Notes under the pieces: generated by a model
What the model was told of the DNA's origin: nothing
What the model saw: only the letters and a program-made list of their open reading frames with translations
The model's database searches: none
Assembly (NCBI GenBank): GCA_040385875.1
Contig: JAZKGO010000040.1
Location: forward strand, 62,001-126,000
DNA length: 64,000 nt
Reading direction: 5' to 3'
From: JANMZR01 sp040385875
GTDB lineage: Bacteria; Bacteroidota; Bacteroidia; Cytophagales; Spirosomataceae
Made by a program: the position numbers and the translations under genes
Shown: positions 33,691-43,295 of the stretch, one piece after another
Position numbering within the stretch: position 1 is the first letter of the stretch
Layout of the letters: each line of letters begins with the position of its first letter

Positions 33691-33753
33691 CCTCCTGCTT
33701 ATTCTAAAGTATTTAGAATACTTCAGTCACGATGAGTTAAATATTATTTATTG

Positions 33754-35697
33754 ATGGATCATAAACATAGCAACAAATGGTCGGCGCCTGGCCTATTAGT
33801 TGCATTAGGTATTATTTATGGCGACATCGGCACCTCGCCACTCTACGTTATGCAGGCCATTTTTAATGGCGAAAATCCACAATTAATCACAAGGGAAACC
33901 GTGCTAGGAGCACTCTCATGTATATTTTGGACCCTTACCCTGCAAACCACCCTCAAATATGTATCCCTAATACTAAGAGCTGATAACCGAGGCGAGGGGG
34001 GTATTTTTGCCTTATTTGCTTTGGTGAGAAGGCATAAAAAATGGCTGACAATCCCAGCCATTATTGGCGGAAGTGCTCTTTTGGCTGATGGTATTATCAC
34101 TCCACCGATTTCGGTAATGTCAGCAATTGAAGGTCTTAAAGTTATCAAACATGATATCAAAATTATCCCAATTGTATTAGTGATAATCACCATTATTTTC
34201 CTTTTCCAAATAATGGGTACTAAGCTTATTGGTAAAGCATTTGGACCTATCATGTTTATCTGGTTTGCTATGCTGGGCATTTTTGGAATCATTTGGATTG
34301 ATCATGACTTGTCAATTTTCAAAGCCATTTCACCTGTTTATGCCTTTAAACTGCTGTTTGAACACCCAGAAGGTTTCTGGCTATTAGGCGCAGTATTTTT
34401 ATGTACCACTGGTGCCGAAGCTTTGTATTCTGACTTGGGCCATTGTGGTCGTGGCAACATTCGGATCAGCTGGGTTTTTGTAAAAATATGTTTACTATTA
34501 CAATATTTTGGACAAGGCGCTTGGCTGATAGCGCACGAGGGCCAGTTTCTTGGAACTCGTAAACCAATTTTTGAATTGATGCCATCTTGGTTTTTAATTT
34601 GGGGAATTGTCATTGCTACTTCGGCGGCAATTATTGCCTCTCAAGCACTCATATCAGGCTCTTTTACCCTAATTTCCGAGGGAATAAGATTAAACTTTTG
34701 GCCAAAAGTTCGACTAAATTACCCTTCTGACCAAAAAGGTCAAATCTATGTGCCTTCTGTAAATATTTTATTGTGGATGGGCTGTTGTGCAGTGGTATTA
34801 TGGTTCAAAACTTCCAGTAATATGGAAGCAGCTTATGGTTTGGCCATTACTATTACGATGCTAATGACCACCACCTTATTTGCTTATTATTTACATGTCA
34901 AAAAGTTTGACCTATGGTGGGTAATCGCCTTTTTAGTAGTTTTTGTCTCCTTAGAAGGTGCTTTTTTAGTGGCAAATTTAAAGAAATTTATGCATGGGGG
35001 TTATGTGTCATTATTGATGGCCTCCATTATTATTTTGGTAATGGTCATATGGCATCGAGCTAGTATTATTAAACACCAGTTAACTGAATATGTAAAGTTG
35101 GATGAGCATATTGAACCCATAAAACAATTAAGTGAAGATTTGAGCATCCCCAAATATGCCTCTCATCTAGTATTTATGTCTAATGCCTCTCGAATATCTG
35201 AAATAGAATCAAAAATAATTTATTCAATATTTCAAAAAAGGCCCAAAAGAGCCGATATTTATTGGTTTGTACATGTTGATACCGTTGACGATCCCTATAC
35301 AATGGATTATAAGGTGACAGTAATAGCCCCAGACGATATTATAAAAATCACTTTTAAATTAGGATTTAGGGTAGAGCAAAGGATCAATTTGTACTTCAGA
35401 AAAGTAGTGGAGAATTTAGTTAAAAATGGTGAAGTAGATATCACAAGCAAATACGAAAGTTTGAATAAACAAAATGTAATAGGAGATTTTAGATTTGTAG
35501 TTTTAGAAAAATTTCTTTCTTACGAAAATAAGCTGCCTTTATTTGAGCGTATGACCATGAAAGCTTACTTCTTTATCAAACAATTTACCAATTCGGAGGA
35601 TAAATGGTTTGGCTTGGATAGTAGTTCGGTTAAAATTGAAAAAGTACCTTTAATAATACGATCTGACGATAATGTAGCGCTCAATCGAATTATGTAA
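33754..35697 (+). CDS. kup: Kup-family potassium uptake transporter, copy 1
   Basis: A low-affinity K+/H+ symporter of the Kup/HAK/KT family, 647 aa. The first helix carries the signature GIIYGDIGTSPLYV. RADNRGEGGIFALFALVRR and TTGAEALYSDLGHCG are further invariant blocks. About twelve membrane helices are followed by a cytoplasmic C-terminal domain from about residue 440. The frame includes a TTG at 33751, but ATG 33754 is taken as start. A second Kup follows 69 bases later, so they are probably co-transcribed tandem duplicates. Confidence 0.95.
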   Translation: MDHKHSNKWSAPGLLVALGIIYGDIGTSPLYVMQAIFNGENPQLITRETVLGALSCIFWTLTLQTTLKYVSLILRADNRGEGGIFALFALVRRHKKWLTIPAIIGGSALLADGIITPPISVMSAIEGLKVIKHDIKIIPIVLVIITIIFLFQIMGTKLIGKAFGPIMFIWFAMLGIFGIIWIDHDLSIFKAISPVYAFKLLFEHPEGFWLLGAVFLCTTGAEALYSDLGHCGRGNIRISWVFVKICLLLQYFGQGAWLIAHEGQFLGTRKPIFELMPSWFLIWGIVIATSAAIIASQALISGSFTLISEGIRLNFWPKVRLNYPSDQKGQIYVPSVNILLWMGCCAVVLWFKTSSNMEAAYGLAITITMLMTTTLFAYYLHVKKFDLWWVIAFLVVFVSLEGAFLVANLKKFMHGGYVSLLMASIIILVMVIWHRASIIKHQLTEYVKLDEHIEPIKQLSEDLSIPKYASHLVFMSNASRISEIESKIIYSIFQKRPKRADIYWFVHVDTVDDPYTMDYKVTVIAPDDIIKITFKLGFRVEQRINLYFRKVVENLVKNGEVDITSKYESLNKQNVIGDFRFVVLEKFLSYENKLPLFERMTMKAYFFIKQFTNSEDKWFGLDSSSVKIEKVPLIIRSDDNVALNRIM

Positions 35698-35766
35698 TTT
35701 TACCTAGTATTTTAGAAAATTTTATATGTAACATTAAATTTGTAAAATTTTTAATAAAAAATATTG

Positions 35767-37818
35767 ATGTCAAATCAACCGATTGCTATTGGCGATTCAC
35801 ACGGTCATAATCATAATTTAGATAAAATCTCAACCGCTGGCTTATTAATAGCCTTGGGCATAGTGTTTGGCGATATTGGAACCTCCCCACTCTATGTATT
35901 AAAAGCAATCGCTGGCACTGAACCCATTGGAGAAGAAATAATTTTAGGAGCCTTATCTTGTGTGTTTTGGACACTCACCTTACAAACAACTATCAAATAT
36001 GTAATCCTCATCCTCAGAGCCGATAACCGTGGTGAAGGAGGTATTTTGGCTCTTTTTACATTGGTAAGGCGCCATACCAAATGGCTTACCATTCCAGCTA
36101 TAATTGGAGCCAGCACCATGATAGCCGATAGTATCATCACCCCGCCTATTTCTGTATCCTCAGCAGTGGAAGGCCTAATCATATTGTACCCAACAATCAA
36201 AGTGGTTCCCATCGTAATTGCCATTATCTCTGGTTTATTTTTTGTGCAAATATTGGGTACTAATGTTGTCGGACGGGCTTTCGGACCCATCATGACAGTT
36301 TGGTTTATCATGCTAGGCACCTTTGGTTTTTTAAGTTTATTAAATGATTTTACTGTATTAAGAGCCATCAATCCAGTATATGCTTATCGGCTGCTAGCGG
36401 AGCATCCCGGAGGTTTTTTCCTTTTAGGCTCCGTATTTCTTTGCACCACTGGAGCCGAGGCACTGTATTCAGATATGGGGCATGTAGGTCGAGCTAATAT
36501 CCGTATTAGTTGGATTTTGGTAAAAATATGTCTCCTTCTTAATTATTTTGGACAAGGCGTTTATGTATTAAGTTTGTCTGGTCAGAGGCTAGGACCACGT
36601 AGCCCGTTTTATGATATAATGCCCTCTTGGTTTTTACCATTTGGTATTGTAATTGCCGCAATGGCCACAGTCATTGCTAGCCAAGCTATGCTCACAGGCG
36701 TATTTACATTGGTATCTGAGGCCATTCGACTTAATTTCTGGCCAAAAATAAAAATCAATTACCCCTCTTTACAAAAAGGACAAATTTATATCCCAAGTAT
36801 AAATGTAATGCTCTACATCGGCTGTGTGGGTGTAATCTTGTATTTCAGTAAAGTGGCGGATCAAATGACTATTGACCAAAACTTAAAAAACGGGGAAAGA
36901 GTATTGATTTCCACGGCTATGGAGGCGGCCTACGGCTTGGCTATAGTTTTGACGATGCTCATGAATACTTTTTTATTCAGTTATTTTCTATATGTAAAAA
37001 AGTCGAAATTCGGCTGGGTAGTACTCTATTTTGGTCTGTTTTTTGTTATTGAATGTGCCTTCCTTACTGCCAATTTGCAGAAATTTATGCACGGTGGTTG
37101 GGTATCGATGTTGATAGCTGTAATCATGATTGGGGTGATGTATATTTGGCTATCCGCTTCAAAAATCAAAGCACGGTTGACTGAATACAATAAGCTTGAT
37201 GAGTATATCGAGCCACTGAAAAGCCTTAGTGAAGACCTTAGTATCCCTAAATATGCCTCTCATTTGATATTTATGTCTAATGCACTGAGAGCCAATGAGA
37301 TAGAGTCAAAAATAATCTATTCTATTTTGCAAAAAAGGCCAAAAAGAGCTGATATTTATTGGTTTGTACATGTGGATACCGTCGATGAACCCTATACAAT
37401 GGAATATAAGGTGAACATTATAGCGCCTGACGACATTATCAAGGTGAATTTTAAACTTGGTTTCAGAGTAGAGCAAAGAATCAATCTCTATTTTAGGAAG
37501 GTAGTAGAAGACATGGTAAAAAATGGAGAAGTGGATATTACCAGTCGCTATGAAAGCTTGAATAAACACAATGTAATTGGTGACTTCCGATTTGTTGTGC
37601 TCGAAAAATTTCTTTCTTACGAAAATCAGCTGCCTATTTTTGAAAATCTAATCATGAAAGCCTATTTTGCCATAAAAGGATTTACTCCATCGGAAGATAA
37701 ATGGTTTGGTTTGGATAGTAGCTCAGTAAAAGTTGAAAAAGTACCACTCATTATTCGTTCGGCTGATAACGTAGTACTGAAACGTGTGCCTTGGAATATT
37801 CATGTAACTCCGCATTAA
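35767..37818 (+). CDS. kup: Kup-family potassium uptake transporter, copy 2
   Basis: The second Kup of the tandem pair, 683 aa, with the same blocks (GIVFGDIGTSPLYV, RADNRGEGGILALFTLVRR, TTGAEALYSDMGHVG). It differs by a short histidine-rich N-terminus (GDSHGHNHNLD) and by an inserted segment of about 25 residues before MEAAYGLAI. The C-terminal cytoplasmic domain, about 210 residues, is much closer to copy 1 than the membrane part is. TTG at 35764 precedes the chosen ATG at 35767. Confidence 0.95.
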   Translation: MSNQPIAIGDSHGHNHNLDKISTAGLLIALGIVFGDIGTSPLYVLKAIAGTEPIGEEIILGALSCVFWTLTLQTTIKYVILILRADNRGEGGILALFTLVRRHTKWLTIPAIIGASTMIADSIITPPISVSSAVEGLIILYPTIKVVPIVIAIISGLFFVQILGTNVVGRAFGPIMTVWFIMLGTFGFLSLLNDFTVLRAINPVYAYRLLAEHPGGFFLLGSVFLCTTGAEALYSDMGHVGRANIRISWILVKICLLLNYFGQGVYVLSLSGQRLGPRSPFYDIMPSWFLPFGIVIAAMATVIASQAMLTGVFTLVSEAIRLNFWPKIKINYPSLQKGQIYIPSINVMLYIGCVGVILYFSKVADQMTIDQNLKNGERVLISTAMEAAYGLAIVLTMLMNTFLFSYFLYVKKSKFGWVVLYFGLFFVIECAFLTANLQKFMHGGWVSMLIAVIMIGVMYIWLSASKIKARLTEYNKLDEYIEPLKSLSEDLSIPKYASHLIFMSNALRANEIESKIIYSILQKRPKRADIYWFVHVDTVDEPYTMEYKVNIIAPDDIIKVNFKLGFRVEQRINLYFRKVVEDMVKNGEVDITSRYESLNKHNVIGDFRFVVLEKFLSYENQLPIFENLIMKAYFAIKGFTPSEDKWFGLDSSSVKVEKVPLIIRSADNVVLKRVPWNIHVTPH

Positions 37819-37863
37819 TATTTCTGAACAATAGGATTACTAATTAAGTTGATTCAAAATCAA

Positions 37864-38928
37864 ATGACAAAAATACTAATCACCGGTGGTGCCGGTTTTG
37901 TGGGTTCCACATTGGCCATTACATTCAAGCAGAACTACCCAAACTATGAAATATTTTGTCTGGATAATCTAAAAAGAAAGGGATCTGAGCTCAATGTGGC
38001 TCGATTTAGCACTTTAGGTATCAATTTTATTCATGGCGATATTCGCAATAAAGAAGATTTTGACCCTATTCCAGTGGTTGATTTTGTGATTGAAGCCTCC
38101 GCTGAACCTTCGGTAATGGCTGGTTTGGAGGGTACCCCTGATTATCTAATTAACACTAATTTACTTGGCACTATTAACTGCCTCAATTTTGCAAAAAAAT
38201 CAAAAGCAAAGTTTGTTTTTCTATCAACGAGCAGGGTATATCCTATAAAGGCAATTGAGAAATTAAATTATTTTGAAACGGCTACTCGATTTGAGCTTAC
38301 TGACAATCAAACAATTGAAGGAATTTCTAGCAAAGGCATTGCTGAAAATTTCCCCTTAAATGGAGCACGTTCTCTCTATGGTGCTACCAAACTAGCCTCT
38401 GAACTAATCATACAAGAGTATCAGGAATTTTATGGCCTTGAGACGGTGATCAATCGCTTTGGAGTGGTTACAGGGCCTTGGCAAATGGGTAAGGCAGATC
38501 AAGGGGTGATGGTGCTTTGGGTGGCGAAACATTATTATGAACAGCCTCTCGCTTATATTGGCTATGGAGGAACTGGCAAGCAAACCCGTGACATGCTTCA
38601 TGTGCAAGATTTGTACCGACTAATTGATTATCAACTACACAATTTTGATGTGGTAAATGGCGAAATCTTGAATGCTGGGGGCGGAGTAGAAATATCGGCC
38701 TCTTTACAAGAATTGACTGCTATTTGTCAGAGTGTCACGGGCAAAACTATACCAATCAAACCAATTATTGAAAACCGATCAGCTGATATCCCAATCTATA
38801 TCACTGACAATTCCAAAATAACCCGTCTAACTGGCTGGAAACCAGAACTTTCTATTCAAAAAATAGTAGAAGATATTAGCGATTGGATTGCGGCAAATGA
38901 AGAAAAACTAGCCTATGTTTTGAAGTGA
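37864..38928 (+). CDS. NAD-dependent epimerase/dehydratase (CDP-paratose 2-epimerase-like)
   Basis: An extended short-chain dehydrogenase of 354 aa. The NAD motif is ITGGAGFVGS near the N-terminus. STSRVYPI holds the active-site Ser region and SLYGATKLASE the catalytic Tyr-X3-Lys. The segment NRFGVVTGPWQMGKADQGVMV is characteristic of CDP-paratose/CDP-tyvelose 2-epimerase relatives. The product is probably a nucleotide sugar for surface polysaccharide; the exact sugar is uncertain. The start ATG at 37864 is preferred over the TTG at 37849. It converges with the SGNH lipoprotein gene, nine bases away. Confidence 0.85.
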   Translation: MTKILITGGAGFVGSTLAITFKQNYPNYEIFCLDNLKRKGSELNVARFSTLGINFIHGDIRNKEDFDPIPVVDFVIEASAEPSVMAGLEGTPDYLINTNLLGTINCLNFAKKSKAKFVFLSTSRVYPIKAIEKLNYFETATRFELTDNQTIEGISSKGIAENFPLNGARSLYGATKLASELIIQEYQEFYGLETVINRFGVVTGPWQMGKADQGVMVLWVAKHYYEQPLAYIGYGGTGKQTRDMLHVQDLYRLIDYQLHNFDVVNGEILNAGGGVEISASLQELTAICQSVTGKTIPIKPIIENRSADIPIYITDNSKITRLTGWKPELSIQKIVEDISDWIAANEEKLAYVLK

Positions 38929-38937
38929 AATTAAACC

Positions 38938-40185
38938 TCATTCTGGCACCACTCCTTTATACAATTTAGTATCCAAAAGAGGAATGTTCGATTTATAATA
39001 AGTATTAATAGCTTTTATGTATTCATTGGCAGTATAAGCATTTCCTTTGGCGGTCAAGTGAGCGCCATCCAATGAAAATATGCCGCCAGAAATATAGCCA
39101 GAGTCGACAAACTCTCCATTATCGGAAATCCCAATTTTAAGTTTATTCAAAAAACTGTATGCATCCACAATAGCCAATTTTCTGATGTTAGCTTCTGCGG
39201 AAATTATCTCATTTAATTCAAGAATTGCCTTTTGGGCAATGGCCACTTCATCACTATCAAACACCTCGTTATCGGCCCAAGGCTCACTTAGTTTAGTGCC
39301 TTTAGCTGTCAATATGCCAATATCAACCGTACTTAGATTATTCGGCAATAATAAATAATCTTTAGAAGTACCCTCCCGAACTCCTTTTTTGGTTTCAATA
39401 TAAAATTTTGTCGAGACAAATAAGGGTCTTAAATTGGTGAGCAAAGTGATGGCAGGAGCAGCGGTTATATCACCAATATTGGCCACAACCCCTTTTGCCC
39501 CATTTTTGGTGAGCAATTCCAAAAGTTTGACCAGATTAGTTTTGAAAATGGTTTTATCTGTAATTGGAATTCTACCTCCGGAGGAAGCGAAACTGAGCAC
39601 ATCATTATTACCCAGCCAGCAGGTAAAAAAAGTCGGATTTGATGCTTCAACTAATTGTAAATAGCTGATAGACTGGGCATTATCCGCTAATATCCTATCA
39701 AAAAATAAATTGAAGTTTCTTATATTTTTATCATCAATATCAGCCATTTTCATAAAAGGCATTCCTAAATTCTGGTTTTCACCGACATATTTATTCAATC
39801 TAGGAGGTACCAAACTTATTAAAGCTGTATTGGAACTTTCTTGAACAATATTGGGAATAAAACCATTGTATCCTTTAAACTTTAAATAACCTGTGCCGTT
39901 TTCTTGACCCATTGCAAATAAGGCTTGCAGGAAACTCCCACCACCAACAGATTTCATTTGTTGGGCAATCAAATTGGGGTAGGAATTTTTAATCGATTCG
40001 TTATAAAGTCCATTGTTTGAAACACCCGCTGTCAGAGAATTACCCACCGCCACATACTTTGCAAAATTTAATTGAGGATCAGTCTCTGAAGATTTCTTAC
40101 AAGACCAAACTATTGAAAAACAGGCTAGTATAAATACTAAATGGTATAAATCGTTTAACTTTTGACTAAAAAAAATTTTATTCAT
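38938..40185 (-). CDS. SGNH/GDSL hydrolase lipoprotein
   Basis: An exported lipoprotein of about 415 aa, with a hydrophobic signal ending in VWSC (lipobox Cys29 from this start). SGNH blocks are visible: block I VAVGNSLTAGVSNNG with the catalytic Ser, block III-type WLGNNDVLSF with the conserved Asn, and block V LDGAHLTAKG with Asp and His. Such enzymes are esterases or lipases on carbohydrates or lipids; the substrate is unknown. An in-frame ATG at 40209 would add eight residues, and the choice is not certain. Confidence 0.82.
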   Translation of the reverse strand: MNKIFFSQKLNDLYHLVFILACFSIVWSCKKSSETDPQLNFAKYVAVGNSLTAGVSNNGLYNESIKNSYPNLIAQQMKSVGGGSFLQALFAMGQENGTGYLKFKGYNGFIPNIVQESSNTALISLVPPRLNKYVGENQNLGMPFMKMADIDDKNIRNFNLFFDRILADNAQSISYLQLVEASNPTFFTCWLGNNDVLSFASSGGRIPITDKTIFKTNLVKLLELLTKNGAKGVVANIGDITAAPAITLLTNLRPLFVSTKFYIETKKGVREGTSKDYLLLPNNLSTVDIGILTAKGTKLSEPWADNEVFDSDEVAIAQKAILELNEIISAEANIRKLAIVDAYSFLNKLKIGISDNGEFVDSGYISGGIFSLDGAHLTAKGNAYTANEYIKAINTYYKSNIPLLDTKLYKGVVPE

Positions 40186-40279
40186 ACTTGTTTTAAATCT
40201 CCTTTTCATTTTTAGGATTGCAAATTGGCGAATTATTTAATTTTCTGGTTACAATTCATCACATTTTACATTTATTTTT

Positions 40280-40287
40280 TACTTTTG
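40280..40287 (+). promoter_or_regulatory. -7 promoter element of the DUF898 operon
   Basis: TACTTTTG at 40280-40287 is a full TAnnTTTG match. It lies 98 bases before the DUF898 ATG, in the divergent region with the SGNH gene. No clear -33 is seen. Confidence 0.4.
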
Positions 40288-40385
40288 TATAATTAGCCAC
40301 TACAAAATAGATCAATTCCTGCAGAATTTTGAACCCTTTTCGTTGTGCCAATTTATCCTTTTACTAAATTATCTCTCATTTTTTC

Positions 40386-41345
40386 ATGGAAAACACACAA
40401 CCTTCATTCCGCCAATTCTCATTTACTGGAGAGGGTATGGAACTATTCAAAATTTACATTGTAAACTGGCTTTTGACTATTCTCACACTGGGGATGTACT
40501 ATCCTTGGGCAAAAGCTACGCTACTCAAATACAATTATCATCATACCTTTTTTGATGGCTCGCCATTTCAGTTTCATGGAACGGGTCTCGAGATTTTCAA
40601 GGGGTTTATCAAGATATTTATTTATTTAATATTAGTATTTTCAATGATTTTGGGATTACAATTATATGGCAATCAACGGTATATGTCAATTGCTATATTC
40701 CTTATTTACCTTGTTACTTTTGTACTCATTCCCTTTGCAATCCATGGGTCTGTACGCTACCGAAGTTCAAGGAGTTCGTGGCGAGGTATCCATTTTGGTT
40801 ATCGGGGTCAGCTTAATGAACTAGTGAAACTTTACCTATTGGGTATTTTACTTACCATTTTTACTTTTGGTATTTATGGTGCTTGGTTTATCAATGATTT
40901 ACGAAAATATATAATCAGTCACGGTCGGTTTGGCAATATCAAATTTGATTATACTGGCGAGGGTACGGCCTATTTTTGGCTGAACTTTAAAGGCTTTTTC
41001 CTAACCCTCATCACCTTTGGGATTTATGGTTTTTGGTGGGCAATGGATCAATTCAATTTTTTTGTAGAAAATGTATATGCGGAACAAAACGGTAAAACTT
41101 TACCAATCCGTTCCTCAGCAAAAGGAAGCGACTATTTGGTACTTATGTTAGTAAATATTTTATTAACAGTGTTCACAATAGGCTTAGCATTGCCTTGGGT
41201 CGTGGTTCGAACAATGAGGTTTTTTATGCAAAATATTTGGGTTCAAGGAGATTTTGAAGCCGATTCTTTGGTGCAAACGGAAGAAGCTTACAAAGATGCG
41301 ACTGGTGATGATTTTGCTGATTTTCTAGACCTGAATATAGTTTGA
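40386..41345 (+). CDS. DUF898 (YjgN-like) membrane protein
   Basis: A 319-aa inner-membrane protein. It contains the duplicated F-x-G-E/x-G-x-E/x-LFKIYIVNWLLTILTLGMYYPWAKA pattern of DUF898: FSFTGEGMELFKIYIVN, FQFHGTGLEIFKGFIK and FDYTGEGTAYFWLNFKGFFLTLITFGIYGFWW. There are about eight hydrophobic segments. The function of DUF898 is not known. Its stop overlaps the start of the M48 peptidase gene (TGATG), so the two are translationally coupled and likely work together. Confidence 0.88.
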   Translation: MENTQPSFRQFSFTGEGMELFKIYIVNWLLTILTLGMYYPWAKATLLKYNYHHTFFDGSPFQFHGTGLEIFKGFIKIFIYLILVFSMILGLQLYGNQRYMSIAIFLIYLVTFVLIPFAIHGSVRYRSSRSSWRGIHFGYRGQLNELVKLYLLGILLTIFTFGIYGAWFINDLRKYIISHGRFGNIKFDYTGEGTAYFWLNFKGFFLTLITFGIYGFWWAMDQFNFFVENVYAEQNGKTLPIRSSAKGSDYLVLMLVNILLTVFTIGLALPWVVVRTMRFFMQNIWVQGDFEADSLVQTEEAYKDATGDDFADFLDLNIV

Positions 41346-42448
41346 TGAAATCTTTTGCTATAAAATATTTTGATGGCTCTACTTCACAGCAGCACCAAGG
41401 TGAACTGATTTTGAAACCTGACCTTTGGGAAATAAACCTAATGGAGGATGGAGTTACTTACAAAAATATAAACTGGAGGATAAGTAATATTCGCCAATCT
41501 GAATTTGTAGGTGGGAGCAATTTATTCAAATATGGCGATTTCCCACAGCAAACAATTGAATGCAATGACTCCAATTTGCATCAAGCTTTAAAAAGCCAAT
41601 ACCCCTACCATCATTTTTTTAACCCGACAAATTCTTGGGCACTTTCAGCTGGTTTTGGTATTATAATTTCTTTAGCAGTAGGCATTCTATTCATAATATT
41701 TGGCCTTTATAAATGGGCACTTCCCCCTATAGCTGAGGCATTTGCCGAAAAAATACCTATCGAATATGAAGTGAAATGGGGTGATACCATGCTAAAAAAT
41801 ATAGTAGACTCAGAAAATAAAATTGGGGATATGAGCTATTCAAAAAATGATAGTTTAAGTGAATTAGCAAACCAATTTGTATCGAAAATCGACTTTCAAA
41901 GCCCCTATCAATTGAAAATTACTGTAGTGAAAAGCGACCAAATCAATGCATTTGCATTGCCTGGTGGAAATGTGGTAGTATTTGATGCATTGCTGAAAAA
42001 GCTGAAAACCAAAGAAGAATTTGCGGCGCTTTTAGGACATGAAATAGCTCATATCAATCAAAAGCATAGTCTTAAAAATCTGTTCAGAAACCTATCTGGG
42101 TACTTATTTATCTCGTTGATTACCAGTGACTTAAATGGAATGTCAGTTGTGCTATTTGAAAATGCCAACAGCATTCTTAATCTTGAATATTCGAGGGAAC
42201 TTGAGGCTGAAGCTGATAGTTTTGCCGTAAAGACCCTGCAAAAAAATGAGCTAAACACAATAGGTTTATTGAATCTGTTCAACATATTAGAAAAGGCGAC
42301 CACAATAGAACCTTATGAAATATTGAGTAGTCATCCCCTCACGCAAGACAGAAAAGTTTTTGCCAAGAAGCATCTAATCCAGACCAAATCCTATCCCAAA
42401 AAGGAAGAATTAGAAAAAATATGGCAAGAAATTTCAAAGAAGCGTTAA
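41345..42448 (+). CDS. Membrane-anchored M48-family zinc metallopeptidase
   Basis: A 367-aa peptidase with one or two helices near residues 100-128 and a catalytic domain after them. The zinc motif is HEIAH (residues about 232-236, in LLGHEIAHINQKHS). The third ligand lies in YSRELEAEADSFAV, the conserved E-x-E-A-D. INAFALPGGNVVVF is the standard M48C/OMA1-type substrate-groove strand. These peptidases process or remove membrane proteins. The ATG at 41345 overlaps the upstream TGA by one base; the TTG at 41342 is a less likely start. ispE begins 25 bases downstream. Confidence 0.9.
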   Translation: MKSFAIKYFDGSTSQQHQGELILKPDLWEINLMEDGVTYKNINWRISNIRQSEFVGGSNLFKYGDFPQQTIECNDSNLHQALKSQYPYHHFFNPTNSWALSAGFGIIISLAVGILFIIFGLYKWALPPIAEAFAEKIPIEYEVKWGDTMLKNIVDSENKIGDMSYSKNDSLSELANQFVSKIDFQSPYQLKITVVKSDQINAFALPGGNVVVFDALLKKLKTKEEFAALLGHEIAHINQKHSLKNLFRNLSGYLFISLITSDLNGMSVVLFENANSILNLEYSRELEAEADSFAVKTLQKNELNTIGLLNLFNILEKATTIEPYEILSSHPLTQDRKVFAKKHLIQTKSYPKKEELEKIWQEISKKR

Positions 42449-42473
42449 ATTTGAAAAAATATAAACAACAAAA

Positions 42474-43280
42474 TTGGTCTCCTTCCCAAATACAAAAATA
42501 AACCTTGGTCTCGCAATTGTTACAAAGAGAAACGATGGCTTTCATAACCTGGAATCATGCTTTTATCCAATTCCTTGCTATGATGTTTTGGAGATTTTAC
42601 CTTCTGAAGTAACAAGTTTCAAAAGTACTGGAATTGAAATTCCTGGTGAAGGCAATAATAATTTATGTTTAAAGGCCTATCAATTATTAAAGGCAGATTT
42701 TGAACTTCCTAATTTTGAATTTCACTTGCATAAGGCTATCCCAATTGGGGCTGGCCTTGGAGGTGGCTCAGCAGATGGGGCCTTTACCTTAAAGCTCTTG
42801 AACGAAATCAATAATCTACAACTCACTCAGTCACAATTAGAAGATTATGCACGAAAACTCGGCTCAGATTGTGCCTTTTTTATTGAAAATAAACCTAAAT
42901 ATTGTTTTGGAAAAGGAGATGAGTTTGAGGAAATAGAAATTAACTTGACAGGCAAATATATTGTTTTAGTCAATCCTAATATACACATTTCCACAGCCGA
43001 AGCCTATGCAGGCGTTGTTCCCAACCAGCCTAAAACCAACTTACGTGAAATACTCAAACAGCCAATTTCTGCATGGAAAAATCAATTGGAAAATGACTTT
43101 GAAAAAAGCCTCTTCCCAAAATACCCTGTACTTCCAAAAATAAAAAGTGAACTATACGAATTGGGGGCAGAATATGTATCTATGACTGGTTCAGGATCAA
43201 CCCTTTACGGAATATTTGAAGCCGAACAAAATCTATCTATTTTTCAAAATTATTGGACATTTCAAAAGGAAATTTCTTGA
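42474..43280 (+). CDS. ispE: 4-diphosphocytidyl-2-C-methyl-D-erythritol kinase, TTG start
   Basis: The ATP-dependent kinase of the MEP isoprenoid pathway, 268 aa. The GHMP-kinase ATP-binding motif is PIGAGLGGGSADGAF (residues about 91-105). The beginning VSFPNTKINLGLAIVTKRNDGFHNLES matches IspE, and YVSMTGSGSTLYGIFE is the C-terminal motif. There is no ATG in frame before the homologous region and a stop lies 12 bases upstream, so the start must be TTG at 42474. It supplies isoprenoid precursors that the carotenoid genes at 59-61 kb also need. Confidence 0.94.
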   Translation: MVSFPNTKINLGLAIVTKRNDGFHNLESCFYPIPCYDVLEILPSEVTSFKSTGIEIPGEGNNNLCLKAYQLLKADFELPNFEFHLHKAIPIGAGLGGGSADGAFTLKLLNEINNLQLTQSQLEDYARKLGSDCAFFIENKPKYCFGKGDEFEEIEINLTGKYIVLVNPNIHISTAEAYAGVVPNQPKTNLREILKQPISAWKNQLENDFEKSLFPKYPVLPKIKSELYELGAEYVSMTGSGSTLYGIFEAEQNLSIFQNYWTFQKEIS

Positions 43281-43295
43281 ATTTTTTTGACAGAA

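Noticed and set aside
33843..34292. 149-codon reverse frame inside the first kup, and a similar one at 35892-36371 in the second.
   Set aside because: Both are antisense to conserved membrane-protein codons at the same place in both paralogues, so they mirror kup conservation rather than encode a gene.
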